From NCBI GenBank assembly GCA_012295275.1, contig CM022672.1, positions 17,474,894-17,497,393 on the forward strand: 22,500 nt of DNA, written 5' to 3'. The translations under genes and the position numbers were made by a program. This DNA is from Chrysomallon squamiferum (Eukaryota; Mollusca; Gastropoda; Neomphalida; Peltospiridae). The notes beneath the pieces are model-generated. The model was not told the origin of the DNA and did no database searches. It worked only from the letters and a program-made list of their open reading frames with translations. Below, in pieces: positions 1 through 10,182 of this stretch (position 1 is the first letter of the stretch; the number at the start of each line of letters is the position of its first letter).

Positions 1-1123
1 CAGAGTTGCCATTCGGCCGCTATAAGATTCTAAGTGTTTCCAAACACAAAACTGTTAACAGGATCCCGATGGGGAAACACAATCGTAAACTGCTGACGTT
101 TTTTCAAATGTCGATTCCATTATCGCCTTCCCCTTGATCATTGCATAATCCGGACACTGCACACTCTGCGTGTTTTTATTGTTTGCATTTAGCCAGTGTT
201 CCTGCTGATGGATTGCCTGTCCCGGGAGACAACATAAGCGCATCGGTTATTTAATCATTTCTGAAAACAGTTCTGTGTAACCCAGATATAGCACACCTCG
301 GGTTAAAGAGTGCCGAGGTTTGGAGTATCGGTTAATAACAACGGATTTCAAAATATATGTTTTTCTGTTAGCGTCTGAACCGAGCTGAACTTTAATTACA
401 CTCGGGTCCACGGTCAGTGAGGATGTTTACATCTAAATTAATATAAATTTATAACAAGATTTACAATAGTTTTACATAACTGACAAAAAAAAAATACACA
501 ATATCGGCCAGGTGATTTGAACAAATATGTTGATTATAACTACAAAATGTAGCAAAGTTAGTTTTCTCGGGACACCAGCTTTTTCAGAGTTAAATCTGTT
601 ATGAAACTTACGTATACTTGGTTTAGACAGACAACAGAAAAATAATAGGTAACGATTTGTTTCATTCTTTTAAAAAAATTACAAAAAACACACACAAAAA
701 ACAAAAAAAAAACCCACCAACATACATGTAAATATGTCGTAATTATTACATAATGCACGTATTCTATTTTTTCCATCTGGTCGGTTCAGTAGAAAGATTA
801 TGGTTTGAAAGTCTAAATCGTAATAATGTTTTCTCACTATATGTATGTGAAATATGTCTTCAATAACAATATTTCACGGAGAGACGTTCATTGTGAATAG
901 AGATAAAGAGTTGGTTTACTTCGGACAGTCAATATTATTAACGTTATTCAAATTACTAACAGGGTGACTGAAAATTACGACGTATTTTACGAGTTCGTGG
1001 TTAACTTCCAGACAGAACAAACACTTAAATTCACAACGTCAGCCTCGTAAAGATAATAATATCACATTTATCTATTTATTTATTTGTTCGTTCATTTATA
1101 TATTTCTTTGCTAATAAGTTAGA
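1..1123. other. AT-rich non-coding stretch, no gene seen
   Basis: No plausible exon with paired splice sites was found on either strand. A 62-codon minus-strand ORF (55-243) is the only non-repetitive one of note. It has no recognisable domain and no convincing splice context, so it is not called. The rest is AT-rich unique-looking DNA with short A-runs. It could be intergenic or intronic. Confidence 0.5.
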
Positions 1124-1190
1124 GTGTGTGTATATGTATGTCTATATATATGTGTGTGTGTGTGTGTATCTGTGTGTGTGTGTGTGTGTA
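1124..1190. repeat. TA/TG dinucleotide microsatellite
   Basis: Alternating TA and TG blocks are followed by two TG runs split by a short ATC interruption. TTTA-type tetranucleotide DNA flanks it on both sides (about 1070-1110 and 1210-1310). A 64-codon ORF over it is a translation of the repeat, not a gene. Confidence 0.9.
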
Positions 1191-1319
1191 GATACACAGA
1201 CAGACATAAATTTTATTTGTTTATTTACTTATTTATTTCTTTACTAATATATTTTAGCATTTTCGCCTTTTATCAATTTATTCATATATTTATTTTATAT
1301 TTATTTTTTATTAACTAAA

Positions 1320-1830
1320 ACTTTTTACATTATATTAACTCTAAATAAGCGTAGATATACTTTAAAACAACAATTGTATGCCCCCCAGACATTTTTATTT
1401 CACTTAGACAAAATGATTATTTTGTGGCGCTTATAAAAACCGGATTAACGCCAGATCAAATATCAACAGCTGACGTGATTTTAAGCTGCGTTTCAAACAG
1501 AAACGAAACGGGAATCCTAATCCACTTTGTTTGTTTTGACTGGCGTGTGATCGTAACCTTGCCATCAGCTGTCGACGTATTTTCCAAGTCTGAAATCACT
1601 TAGTGATTAAACGACAGACAAACTGTCAGAACACGGAGTTCAAATCACGCTAACATACGCTCCGCGATTGATATCGATCTTGCCATGCTACTCTTTATTT
1701 ATGGCGAATGTTGGCGTGTTTATTAATTTACGGAAATGGTGTGAGAAAGCAGCGAAACAGAGAGAGAGAGTAATATATTGAAACAGACAGACAAATAGAT
1801 AAAACAGACGAGTAGAACAGAAAGATTTAA
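1320..1830. other. Unique non-coding segment with possible regulatory words
   Basis: This stretch is less repetitive than its flanks and carries no supportable exon. It contains a TATA-like word (TATAAAAA, about 1432-1439), two CAGCTG E-boxes (1467-1472 and 1566-1571) and a near-perfect 15-bp palindrome at 1594-1608 (AATCACT, T, AGTGATT). Such words are common by chance in 22 kb, so promoter activity is only a possibility. Confidence 0.3.
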
Positions 1831-1837
1831 AATGCAT

Positions 1838-1895
1838 ATAATATATATATATATGTGTGGGTGTTTATGCATTGATATATATATATATCCATGTA
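1838..1895. repeat. TA/TG microsatellite
   Basis: Two TA runs are separated by a TG-rich segment, and a TATG-like tail runs to about 1895. The short ORF across it is repeat-derived. Confidence 0.85.
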
Positions 1896-2075
1896 TGTGT
1901 GTATTGTCTGAGTGGGTACGTGTGTATCCGAATATCCGAACTCCAAAACGTTTATTAATTTATCTTACAGAATTAAAAATAAAATTAAAATTAAAAAATC
2001 TAACTAAAAAACACTATTGTCTAAAATGATATGCAAACTGTATTATTAGCGATGAATCGGTTCGTGCTTGGAAAT

Positions 2076-3194
<1,119 letters not shown>

Positions 3195-3600
3195 TCAGCT
3201 ATTTTTTTATCTTTCATCTTTTTCTTTTACTTTCTTTTCCTTTTTTATATTTTAGCCTTCTTCTTTTACTTTTTTCTTCTTCTCGTAATTTTACCCTTTC
3301 CTTCTTTTGTTTTTTTCCTTCTTTCACTTTTCTCTTTCTATTCTTCCTTTTTTTTTTTTTCCCTTTCTTCTTTTTCTTTTACTCTTTCTCCTACTTTTAT
3401 TTTTTATTTTTAACTTTATTTCATTCTTTCTTTTATTTTTTTGTCCTTCTTCTTTTACTTTTCTTTCTTCTTCTTTCTTTTATTTTCCCGTTCCTTTTTT
3501 TTTTTACTCTTTCTCATTCTTCTTTTAACTTTTTCTCCTTCTTTCACTCATTTGTCTTCCATTACTTCTTCTTTTTCATATTTTCTTGCCTTTAGCTTTT
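3195..3600. repeat. Pyrimidine-rich low-complexity tract
   Basis: About 400 bases composed almost wholly of T and C in TTC, TTTTC and CTTCTT motifs, with scattered A. The 140-codon Phe/Leu/Ser ORF here is simply this composition translated. The tract resembles an expanded polypyrimidine region, and no splice acceptor with an exon was seen at its 3' end. Confidence 0.9.
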
Positions 3601-4717
3601 TCTCCTAAAATTCGATTTAGATTAGCACGTCTCTGTTACTTTTCTTAATTTCCATACTTCATAAGACTTACTCTAAAATCACTAAACATGAAATAATAGT
3701 AACAAAAAAAAAAAAAAATGAAAACTTTAACCAAGCCATTCATCTTCCTTTGCTTCTCCGCGATATCTCGACAGCATTAATTTTGTGTTGTCGCACTTAA
3801 AACCCATTATCTGCATGGTAAAAAACGTCAAGTTGTGGAACTGTGTCAATAACTGACAAATTTATAACGTTTAAAACTAATTTTAAGCTAAAATGGAAAC
3901 AGCCTTCACTTCGTATTATTTTTATTGATTAATGCATTCTTTAGGACTGAAGAAATTTAAAAAATAAGTCAATTTATTTCTTCCATACTTTTTAAGTTTA
4001 TTTTATTTTATTTTATTTTTTTTTTTTTTTGAATTTGTTTCTTTGTTGTGGCCAGAGTAGTTTCGAATTAAGCGTGAAGCGGACGTGAAACTATGGACAG
4101 TTTTATCCCAACACACCCCTGGAACCCCATGCTGCTTACAAACATTAAAAAAAACTGCTGTGGCTTTGCCATAGGGCATGCAGCACTTTGGCGTCATCCG
4201 AGTAGCACCTTCAGAGTTATTCTGAACATTCAAGTGAACATTTTACAGTTTCATTCCAACAAATTATGGTTCCGTTAGCAGATCAATGTGAATTTTTATA
4301 TCATATACAAAAAAAAAATCTAAAACCATGCATAATTTATCTTTTTATTTTATTTTAATTTTTTATTATTTTATTTTTTTTACTTTTTCCAATTACATTA
4401 ACATTGAATCCTTTCTGCTTCACTGAGGTATTGCTGAGTAAGAGAAAATTAAAATGACATCATAAGCTTTGACGGAGTGTTCATTTAAAATGTCTTCCGA
4501 TTATCAGCTTCATTTGTAACGAAGTAAATGACATACGGTGGCGTTTTACTTCAGGCATGTGACTGAACGATCAAAGGAGAAGATATTCGTGTTAGTGAAG
4601 AGATATGTCATCTTTCAAAAGTCAGCATGAGTGACTCTTTCCGGATTTAGCATGCGAATGAAAGCTAATGGTGTCTTCTTGTATTTTTTTAAAATGTACT
4701 TAGGTTAGCAAAAATAT
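3601..4717. other. Non-coding stretch with T-rich patches
   Basis: Contains a TTTTA pentanucleotide run leading into a T-run (about 3998-4030) and a second T-rich patch (4340-4385). A less repetitive segment at 4060-4280 carries overlapping 61- and 76-codon ORFs on opposite strands. Neither has a recognisable domain or good splice sites. Nothing else could be supported. Confidence 0.4.
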
Positions 4718-5225
4718 TTTTGGAAGCCCATGTCAGTCACATGCTATGGAACTTTCTGGTTGCCAAGTCTACAGTACTCACGTGATATCACTCCCTGCAG
4801 TTACATAACTGAAATATCAAGTTATATTTGGTAGCCATGTCAGTTATGAGCTGTTGAATTTTCTGGCTACCATGTCTACAATATACCCGTAGTTCCATAC
4901 TTTGTAGTTATGCAAATGAAATATTAAGATTTTTCATATTAGTCTCGTGTTGTGGTACTTTCTGATACCAAACCTACAAAACCGTAGTATCATTATCAGT
5001 TGTTATCTGAATGAAATAACATTTCTTTGGTAGCCAAGTTAGTATCTTGCTATATAGTTCGTTCTGCTCACAAATCAACAATACTCGTAGTACATCTTTG
5101 TCTGTTGTTACGTAAGTCAGATATCAAAGTAGCCATGTCAGGTCACGTGTTCTAGCACATTCTGGTTACCAACGGAATAAACTGTCAAGGCATCTTGGAA
5201 TAATCTCTTCTGTTTTTACAATACG
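4718..5225 (+). repeat. Diverged tandem repeat, about five units of roughly 100-108 bp
   Basis: Units begin near 4722, 4830, about 4930, 5029 and 5128, so spacing is about 99-108 bp. Recognisable order within a unit: GGTAGCCATGTCAG, then a GTTGTGGAA-like block, then TTTCTGGTTACCAAG, then TCTACAATACTCGTAGT, then a TTTGTAGTTA-like block, then TGAAATATCAAG. The third unit has lost the first block, and the fifth fades after about 5180. The GGTAGCCATGTC and GGTTGCCAAGTC blocks resemble each other, suggesting an internal duplication. Divergence between units is high, so the array is old. Confidence 0.75.
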
Positions 5226-5468
5226 CTGGACTCCCAACATGCTATTTCTGAATTAAATGCAAATCGCAACAGTGGTAATGACAAGATTGGCCTTGATCAG
5301 AGTTCATTCGCTTCGGCAGCTGTGGTTTTATTCTTTAACTATCCACTAATTTGTATTTACAAACATCATAACTCATGCTCCCGGCCGGTAATCGAAGCAC
5401 TATTTATTCCAGTTTGTTATCAATCGATACTTTTTTCTTTTCACAAAAATATTTTGCGAATACTTCAG

Positions 5469-5599
5469 TTTCTACAAAAATACTCGGCTGCGGTTTCGAC
5501 ACGAGTCGCAACGAAGACTGCACCAGTGGATTAGCTGCTTCACCGAGTCGGCTCCTGACGATGCATTTTGGTGTCAGATGAACGAGCGCCCATTAAACG
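5469..5599 (+). other. Candidate exon ending in a GTAAGA donor (5' UTR or coding)
   Basis: The 3' boundary is a strong donor (ACG, then GTAAGA at 5600). The 5' boundary is less sure: an AG preceded by TACTTC at 5468, or the exon may be a first exon starting further upstream. Two readings are possible. As coding sequence, one frame is open across the whole block (starting at 5470) and extends from 5392 to about 5678; it includes residues FRHESQRRLHQWISCF and a Trp/Cys-containing end, with no recognised domain. As a 5' UTR, splicing to 8233 puts in-frame stops TGA and TAA just upstream, so the start at 8275 would be the first in that frame. The open coding frame ends in phase 1, which does not match the frame of the 8233 exon, so the UTR reading is preferred. 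Confidence 0.3.
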
Positions 5600-5841
5600 G
5601 TAAGAAGTCTGTTTTTACAGTAAACCGCACGAAGGGAATCGGTTCGACTCGTTACTTATTCATTATTTCAACTTGAACAGAACGTTTTATCAACTGAATT
5701 TTTTTTTTATAGATTTGGACTCACAACTCGTAAACCCAATACGATAACCGCAGTTCCTCGAACACTGGGCTTAAGGCGCAAACATACTGCGGGACTTTAC
5801 TACTAGTACTACGACTGCTTTTATTTTTATACCGTTTCGTC

Positions 5842-5853
5842 TGCGCCTGCGCA
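5842..5853. promoter_or_regulatory. NRF1/Ewg-type binding site candidate
   Basis: TGCGCCTGCGCA is a near-palindrome matching the NRF1 consensus form YGCGCMYGCGCR. NRF1 is conserved in animals (Ewg in flies, P3A2 in sea urchins). A 12-base GC-rich match is unusual in such AT-rich DNA. It lies about 240 bases downstream of the candidate donor at 5599, so it would sit early in intron 1 or mark an alternative start. Confidence 0.4.
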
Positions 5854-5880
5854 GTGATCGTGATAGCAGTGTAACTGAGC

Positions 5881-8160
5881 CGTCCAAATTTTAGAAACAC
5901 GGGTTAATAATTGACAGTGTGATTACTTCATTATGTAATACAGACAATTACTTGGCTCTGAAACGATTATGTGACCTCTGTCTCATTATTCTGTATTAGA
6001 AATGAAAACTGTTTCATTTTTTTTGTATATAGAAAACGTAACATTTGTTATTTTATTTAGGTATTTGTCGGCTTATTTGTTGAAAATAAAGACTGACAAA
6101 TGGCGATATGGAAACTATAATTAACTTTTCTGTAAGTTGTACCCGCTTTTTATTTCATATGTATTCCATCATTCATTATCTATCATCTTGCTTAACCTAA
6201 CACAGTAAAATCGTACATTTTTTCTTTTATTTTATTTTATTTTAATTTTAATTTTATTTTATTTATTAAGACAATGCTTTTTATATTTTTAAAATTAAGC
6301 TATTTTGCTTAGAGGACTTACTGTTATTATTTATTTTTAACCAGATCTTTTGTGTACGTTATTGCAAAACGGTCGGTACAAAACACTTCTTTCTGCTATT
6401 AATCTTTCTCTTTATCTGCATATTCTTTAACGAAACATATGGCACCATAAACCTGTATATAATAAATGGTTGTTTACTCATATAGTAAAACGAAAAGCTA
6501 TGATTTTTTACCACGCTTTGCATCATGAACATGTGCACCAAAGTTAAATGATAAACGTATTTTGATGAAGTGATCTTGTGTCATTTTATATCTTATCGAC
6601 ACATATTTTTATGTATATACATATATATGTATCTGATTCTGTGATTTCTCCCCATTTTATCAGCTCTTCTGATTTTTTTTTTTTTTTTAATTCATCGCTG
6701 GAGGAGTACACAAAAATCGTAAATTATCACAATCATTGCTTCATTTCTTGCTCGACGATTTCTGCGGCTTTGGCAAAAAGCACAAGAACCGCTAACTGCA
6801 AGCTTGATTATGTCTGGGTTGGGAAGACCTGGTAACGAATCGCAGGCCAGATCAAACGAGGCACCATCAGGCAACGATAATACAATATGAAGTGTACTTA
6901 GTGACAAATATCAGACATCACGGGTCATTACGTACAATTTCACCATCCCTTCAGTAAAAATGTTAAGAACTGTATTTATTTTATTTCATTTTTTTTTTTT
7001 TTTTTTTTTAAGAAACGAAAGAATTTATCATCATCGAGGAAGTTTCCGTGCTCTATTTTTTTTCAACTGATTATTTAATAAGTGCGTTGAAATTTGGACG
7101 CTAAAACACTAACTGTCATACTTACAGACGGGATTAAATTAATTCCATTGTCGCTGTTTTGTCAACCGAATTGTGTCAATTACGGTATCAAAGTGCTAAG
7201 CGTAGATCGATTGTTCCAGTTTGGCATCTTTTATCATGTATAATCCTTTCTTTTAAAAACGTCCTTTTTTTTTTTTCTTTGTTTTTTCAACAGATTATCG
7301 TGGTTGTAACTGAATATTTGTATTATTAACCATTTCAATACACATCGATTTATGTCGTGCTTTTGTTTTAATTTTTTTTTTTTTTTTTTTTTTACCTTTC
7401 TTCAATGTTTTTTTTAATTACTACTGCTGCTACTGCTACTACTACTACTACTACTACTACTATTGTTACTATTGCTACATAACAACAATAATTATGATGA
7501 TTATTAAACGAAAGGTAGTATTAGAGATGACAGTTGCTTTAAAAAGCTCTTGTTGTTGTTTATTTTTTTTTGTTGTTTTATTTCTTGTTTTTTGTTTATT
7601 TTGTAGTTATTCCTTTTCTTATAATGTTATCATTTCTTTTTTCATTTTTCTTGTTTGATTTTTTTTTTTTTTCGTTTCCTTTATTTAATTCTATAAACAA
7701 AAACATGAGAAAAATACAAATAAAAAAGATGTTTCAAAGTGTGCACTACATATGTAACACATTGAAAAATGTTTTAAATGTAATCAATAGCGTAAACATA
7801 ATCGATTGTGGCTGGCGTTTTTGCATAAATTGCCACTACAACGACAACCGCAGTGAAGTACTATTACTACTGCTGCTACGATGGTAAAGAACTATTCAGA
7901 CTAATACAACTACAGTGAATTTTATTACAACTGCTGCCACTGTTACTGTCACCACTTCTACTATTACTACTACTACTACTACTACTGATGCTACTACAAC
8001 TGCCACGAATAATAATGAAATAATTGTGTTTCCAAGCACAGATTATTGCATCGAATTCAACCTCGAACATGAATATAGTTCTGTAACTTTATCGATTTGT
8101 ACGCCGAAATAAATGACGCGTAACTAAAAAAATCCTATTACCAGTTTGTTACTCTGACGA
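5881..8160. other. T-rich intron-like stretch with microsatellites
   Basis: No convincing exon was found. It contains TTTTA runs (about 6225-6265), pure T-runs of 16 (6673-6688), 21 (6989-7009) and 22 (7372-7393), and a CTA tract (about 7421-7461). A second degenerate CTA/ACT zone (7858-8000) accounts for the Thr- and Ser-rich ORFs there. A less repetitive segment at 6700-6920 has opposing 85- and 71-codon ORFs without recognisable domains. If the 5599 donor and 8233 acceptor are joined, this is intron 1, about 2.6 kb. Confidence 0.4.
7421..7461. repeat. (CTA)n trinucleotide microsatellite
   Basis: ACTACTGCTGC-type start followed by about ten CTA units, decaying into TATTGTTACTATTGCTA. It belongs to the same repeat class as tracts near 7870-7990, 19304-19378, 21245-21830 and 22360-22460. 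Confidence 0.9.
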
Positions 8161-8232
8161 TTTTTGCTTTTTTTTTTGTTTTTTTTTTGGTATATTTAAT
8201 TTTTATTTTATTTTATTTGCTTTGAATCGCAG

Positions 8233-8335
8233 GAATCCTGTGAGAACAGAACGAAGGCAGCGCCTAGAAAAAAGATGAGTTTACGCCGAGGAGAGAGAAT
8301 GAAGCACAGGGGAAGTTACCCTATGGACACAGCCG
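8233..8335 (+). CDS. Candidate protein-coding exon, possibly holding the start codon
   Basis: Upstream lies a long T-rich polypyrimidine stretch (8161-8220) ending in an AG acceptor (TTTGAATCGCAG, to 8232). Downstream is a textbook donor, GCCG then GTGAGT at 8336. Only one of three frames is open through all 103 bases. It encodes 34 complete residues: a 14-residue lead (ESCENRTKAAPRKK), then Met at 8275 and MSLRRGERMKHRGSYPMDTA, ending in phase 1. The Met has A at -3, so translation may begin here and the lead would be UTR. If the exon is internal, the lead is coding too. The peptide is Arg/Lys-rich, has no hydrophobic or signal segment, and was not recognised as any family. No compatible next exon was seen downstream in the window. 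Confidence 0.5.
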
Positions 8336-8454
8336 GTGAGTACAACAGAGTCTTTTGTAAACTATCTAAAAAAACAAACTGAAGCTTTCATCATTATGTG
8401 TGTGTGTGTGTTTGTCTACATGTGTATTTTCCTCTTCAGTAAATTTTTTTTATT

Positions 8455-8481
8455 TTGTTATTATTATTATTATTATTATTT
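8455..8481. repeat. (TTA)n microsatellite
   Basis: A short run of about eight TTA units just upstream of the inverted-repeat element. It accounts for the poly-Tyr part of the ORF here. Confidence 0.85.
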
Positions 8482-8506
8482 TAAATCTTTGGAAATGAAG
8501 TTTGAA

Positions 8507-8760
8507 CATGGTCGTAACTAGACTCTTTTTTTGAAATGAGGCAAAAACACTTAATCGTCGAGTCAGTTATGTCCTTTCAGATGGTAATCGTAGACGTAAA
8601 CGAATTCATTCAGTGGATATCGTTTCTGTCGGAATAGAGATTTATATTTTTATATTTTTAAAATAAAATCTTTATATAATCTTTCTTTTATATATATATA
8701 TATATATTTTTTTTTTTTTTAATTGTTTGCCTCATTTGCCTCAGTGTAGTTACGGCCATG
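8507..8760. mobile_element. MITE-like non-autonomous DNA transposon, about 254 bp
   Basis: The ends form a terminal inverted repeat. The left arm (8507-8545) begins CATGGTCGTAACTAGACT and contains AAATGAGGCAAA. The right arm, read on the minus strand from 8760 to 8726, begins CATGGCCGTAACTACACT and contains the same AAATGAGGCAAA. The outer 18 bases match at 16 positions, then a 4-base length difference, then a 12-of-12 match. The interior is AT-rich with a T-run and a TA run and encodes nothing. No clear target-site duplication was found, so the exact outer edges and superfamily are unknown. Such short coding-less elements depend on a transposase made elsewhere. Confidence 0.75.
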
Positions 8761-9362
8761 ATGAAGATGGTGAGTTATTTACTGGAACTCAACAAGTAAT
8801 TAATGTTTAACCAATTACTATTTATGTGTCGATTTGTGTAAACTTCACCCAGTTCTTACCCATCAGTATTTTACCTACCTCATGACAACAAACATCATAC
8901 CCACATACAAATAACATACAAATAACATATATGACTGTGTGTTAAATTCTAGCTATTTTGTAATTACCATCAGATGATAACAGCTCGGAGCTATGGTTGT
9001 AAGTCGCTGTCTGGTTTATTATTAGTTCACACAGGACTTAAAGAATCACAGTACAGAACGGCTTTGCCGAATTAGATTTTTGAAATTTGTTTTTCGTTAC
9101 AGCTACTAAATACATATTAGAATATATTTGAATTGTTATTATATTTGATTGTTATCACAGTTTAGTCGATATTTTTATGACGTATGCGTGAGAGATAGTT
9201 TTATTTTGTGTTTATTATTTTTATTTTTCAGTTAATATTTTTATTAGTGTAATAATATGTAAGGCTCTATTCGTTTATCATTTTGGGCTTTATGTTAGTG
9301 TAACGAGAATATCGGAAGTACAAAGCAACAACAAAAAATCTCATTCTGTTTTTATTTATTAA
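8761..9362. other. AT-rich non-coding stretch, no gene seen
   Basis: Contains an 11-base tandem pair (CATACAAATAA twice, about 8907-8928). A short splice-like block at 8954-8999 (acceptor TTCTAG, donor GTAAGT) is open in one frame, but its pyrimidine tract is weak and it has no other support. Nothing else could be supported. Confidence 0.4.
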
Positions 9363-9364
9363 AG

Positions 9365-9404
9365 TTTTTTTTTTTTTTTTTTTATTATCATGGTTATGAT
9401 TATG

Positions 9405-9439
<35 letters not shown>

Positions 9440-9499
9440 ATTATCATTGTTATAATTATTATAATTATTATTATTTTTATTATTATTATTATTATTATG

Positions 9500-9527
<28 letters not shown>
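9365..9527. repeat. T19 run followed by (TTA)n microsatellite
   Basis: A 19-base T-run is followed by a long ATT/TTA array with occasional ATG, ATC and ATAATT interruptions, in two main blocks (about 9402-9436 and 9475-9526). Confidence 0.93.
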
Positions 9528-9530
<3 letters not shown>

Positions 9531-9967
9531 GTAAAATAACGAATCTGTTATTCGTTAAACAATCAGAATGCACTGGTTTACATCTTTCTCACTCACACCC
9601 ACTGATCCACGATTAATTTATAACAGACATCAAACTCTGTTTTCATTTCCGTTGAAAGGTGTGTTTAAAAAGGCTTTGTGTCTAATCGAAAACGACTAAC
9701 CTGTCTCATATGACTTGACTCTGCTACATGTTTGTACGAGGCTGTGTAACTGTAGATTTAAAAAAAAAACGTGGAGTGTGCTGTTACTTCTGATCGATCA
9801 GAATCAACGATATTTTATAATAATACACATAACGCATGCCACTTGCCTTTGATAAACAGTTGCTGTTTCATATTGATGTGCAATGTTCATTAATAAATAA
9901 ATTATTTCAGCATTATGAACTCATGTGCGAAAATTACTCAAAGCAGGAAAAAAAAAAAAAAAAAAAC

Positions 9968-9999
<32 letters not shown>

Positions 10000-10139
10000 C
10001 ATATAACAAAAATCATAAAAACAAATATACAAAAGAAGAAAAAGAGTCATGATGATCTTTAGCACTGTCAAAGGTTTAAAGGAAACGAATAACAATACTG
10101 CTATATAATGTTGAAATAGAATGAACTAATTTCTGTGAT
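9528..10139. other. Non-coding stretch with paired poly-A runs
   Basis: Mostly unremarkable AT-rich DNA. Two A-runs of 19 (9948-9966) and 29 (9971-9999) are separated only by CATT, which may be one slipped tract or the tail of an old plus-strand retroposed element. No upstream element could be identified. Confidence 0.45.
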
Positions 10140-10165
10140 GCCATGTCAGACTGCCATGTCAGACT
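10140..10165 (+). repeat. 13-bp perfect tandem duplication
   Basis: GCCATGTCAGACT occurs twice in direct tandem. The first ten bases match the first block of the tandem-repeat units at 4718-5225, hinting at a relict of that family. Confidence 0.8.
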
Positions 10166-10172
10166 GAAATGA

Positions 10173-10182
10173 GTTACGTAAC
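10173..10182. promoter_or_regulatory. PAR-bZIP / C/EBP-type palindromic site candidate
   Basis: GTTACGTAAC is a perfect 10-base palindrome matching the PAR-bZIP consensus RTTAYGTAAY. It sits eight bases after the 13-bp duplication. GTTACGTAA also occurs in the fourth unit of the 4718-5225 array, so it may be repeat-derived rather than regulatory. Confidence 0.2.

Larger units (their letters stand above)
5380..5880 (+). promoter_or_regulatory. CpG-rich candidate promoter segment
   Basis: CpG density is much higher here than in the surrounding DNA. About a dozen CpGs fall in the 110 bases at 5485-5600, with more to 5880. The segment contains the NRF1-type site at 5842 and a strong splice donor after 5599. 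By established knowledge, CpG-rich islands with NRF1 sites often mark housekeeping-type promoters in animals. The transcription start and direction are inferred only from the donor and the downstream exon. It could instead be an isolated conserved or unmethylated patch. Confidence 0.3.

Noticed and set aside
190-205. A 13-base word (AGCCAGTGTTCCT) shared with about 14123, giving EHWL in both minus-strand ORFs
   Set aside because: Several chance matches of this length are expected in a 22.5-kb window.
55-243. 62-codon minus-strand ORF with mixed composition
   Set aside because: No recognisable domain, no splice context, and a length expected by chance in a six-frame scan.
5306-5324. Match to the start of U6 snRNA (CGCTTCGGCAGC)
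   Set aside because: The similarity ends after 12 bases, and none of the conserved U6 body follows.
5639-5652. tRNA box B-like word GGTTCGACTCG
   Set aside because: No box A at the right distance and no cloverleaf could be drawn. Similar words near 10232 and 19229 also fail.
6061-6131. Possible exon between TTTATTTAG and GTAAGT
   Set aside because: All three frames contain stops, the sequence is AT-rich, and nothing else supports it as a UTR exon.
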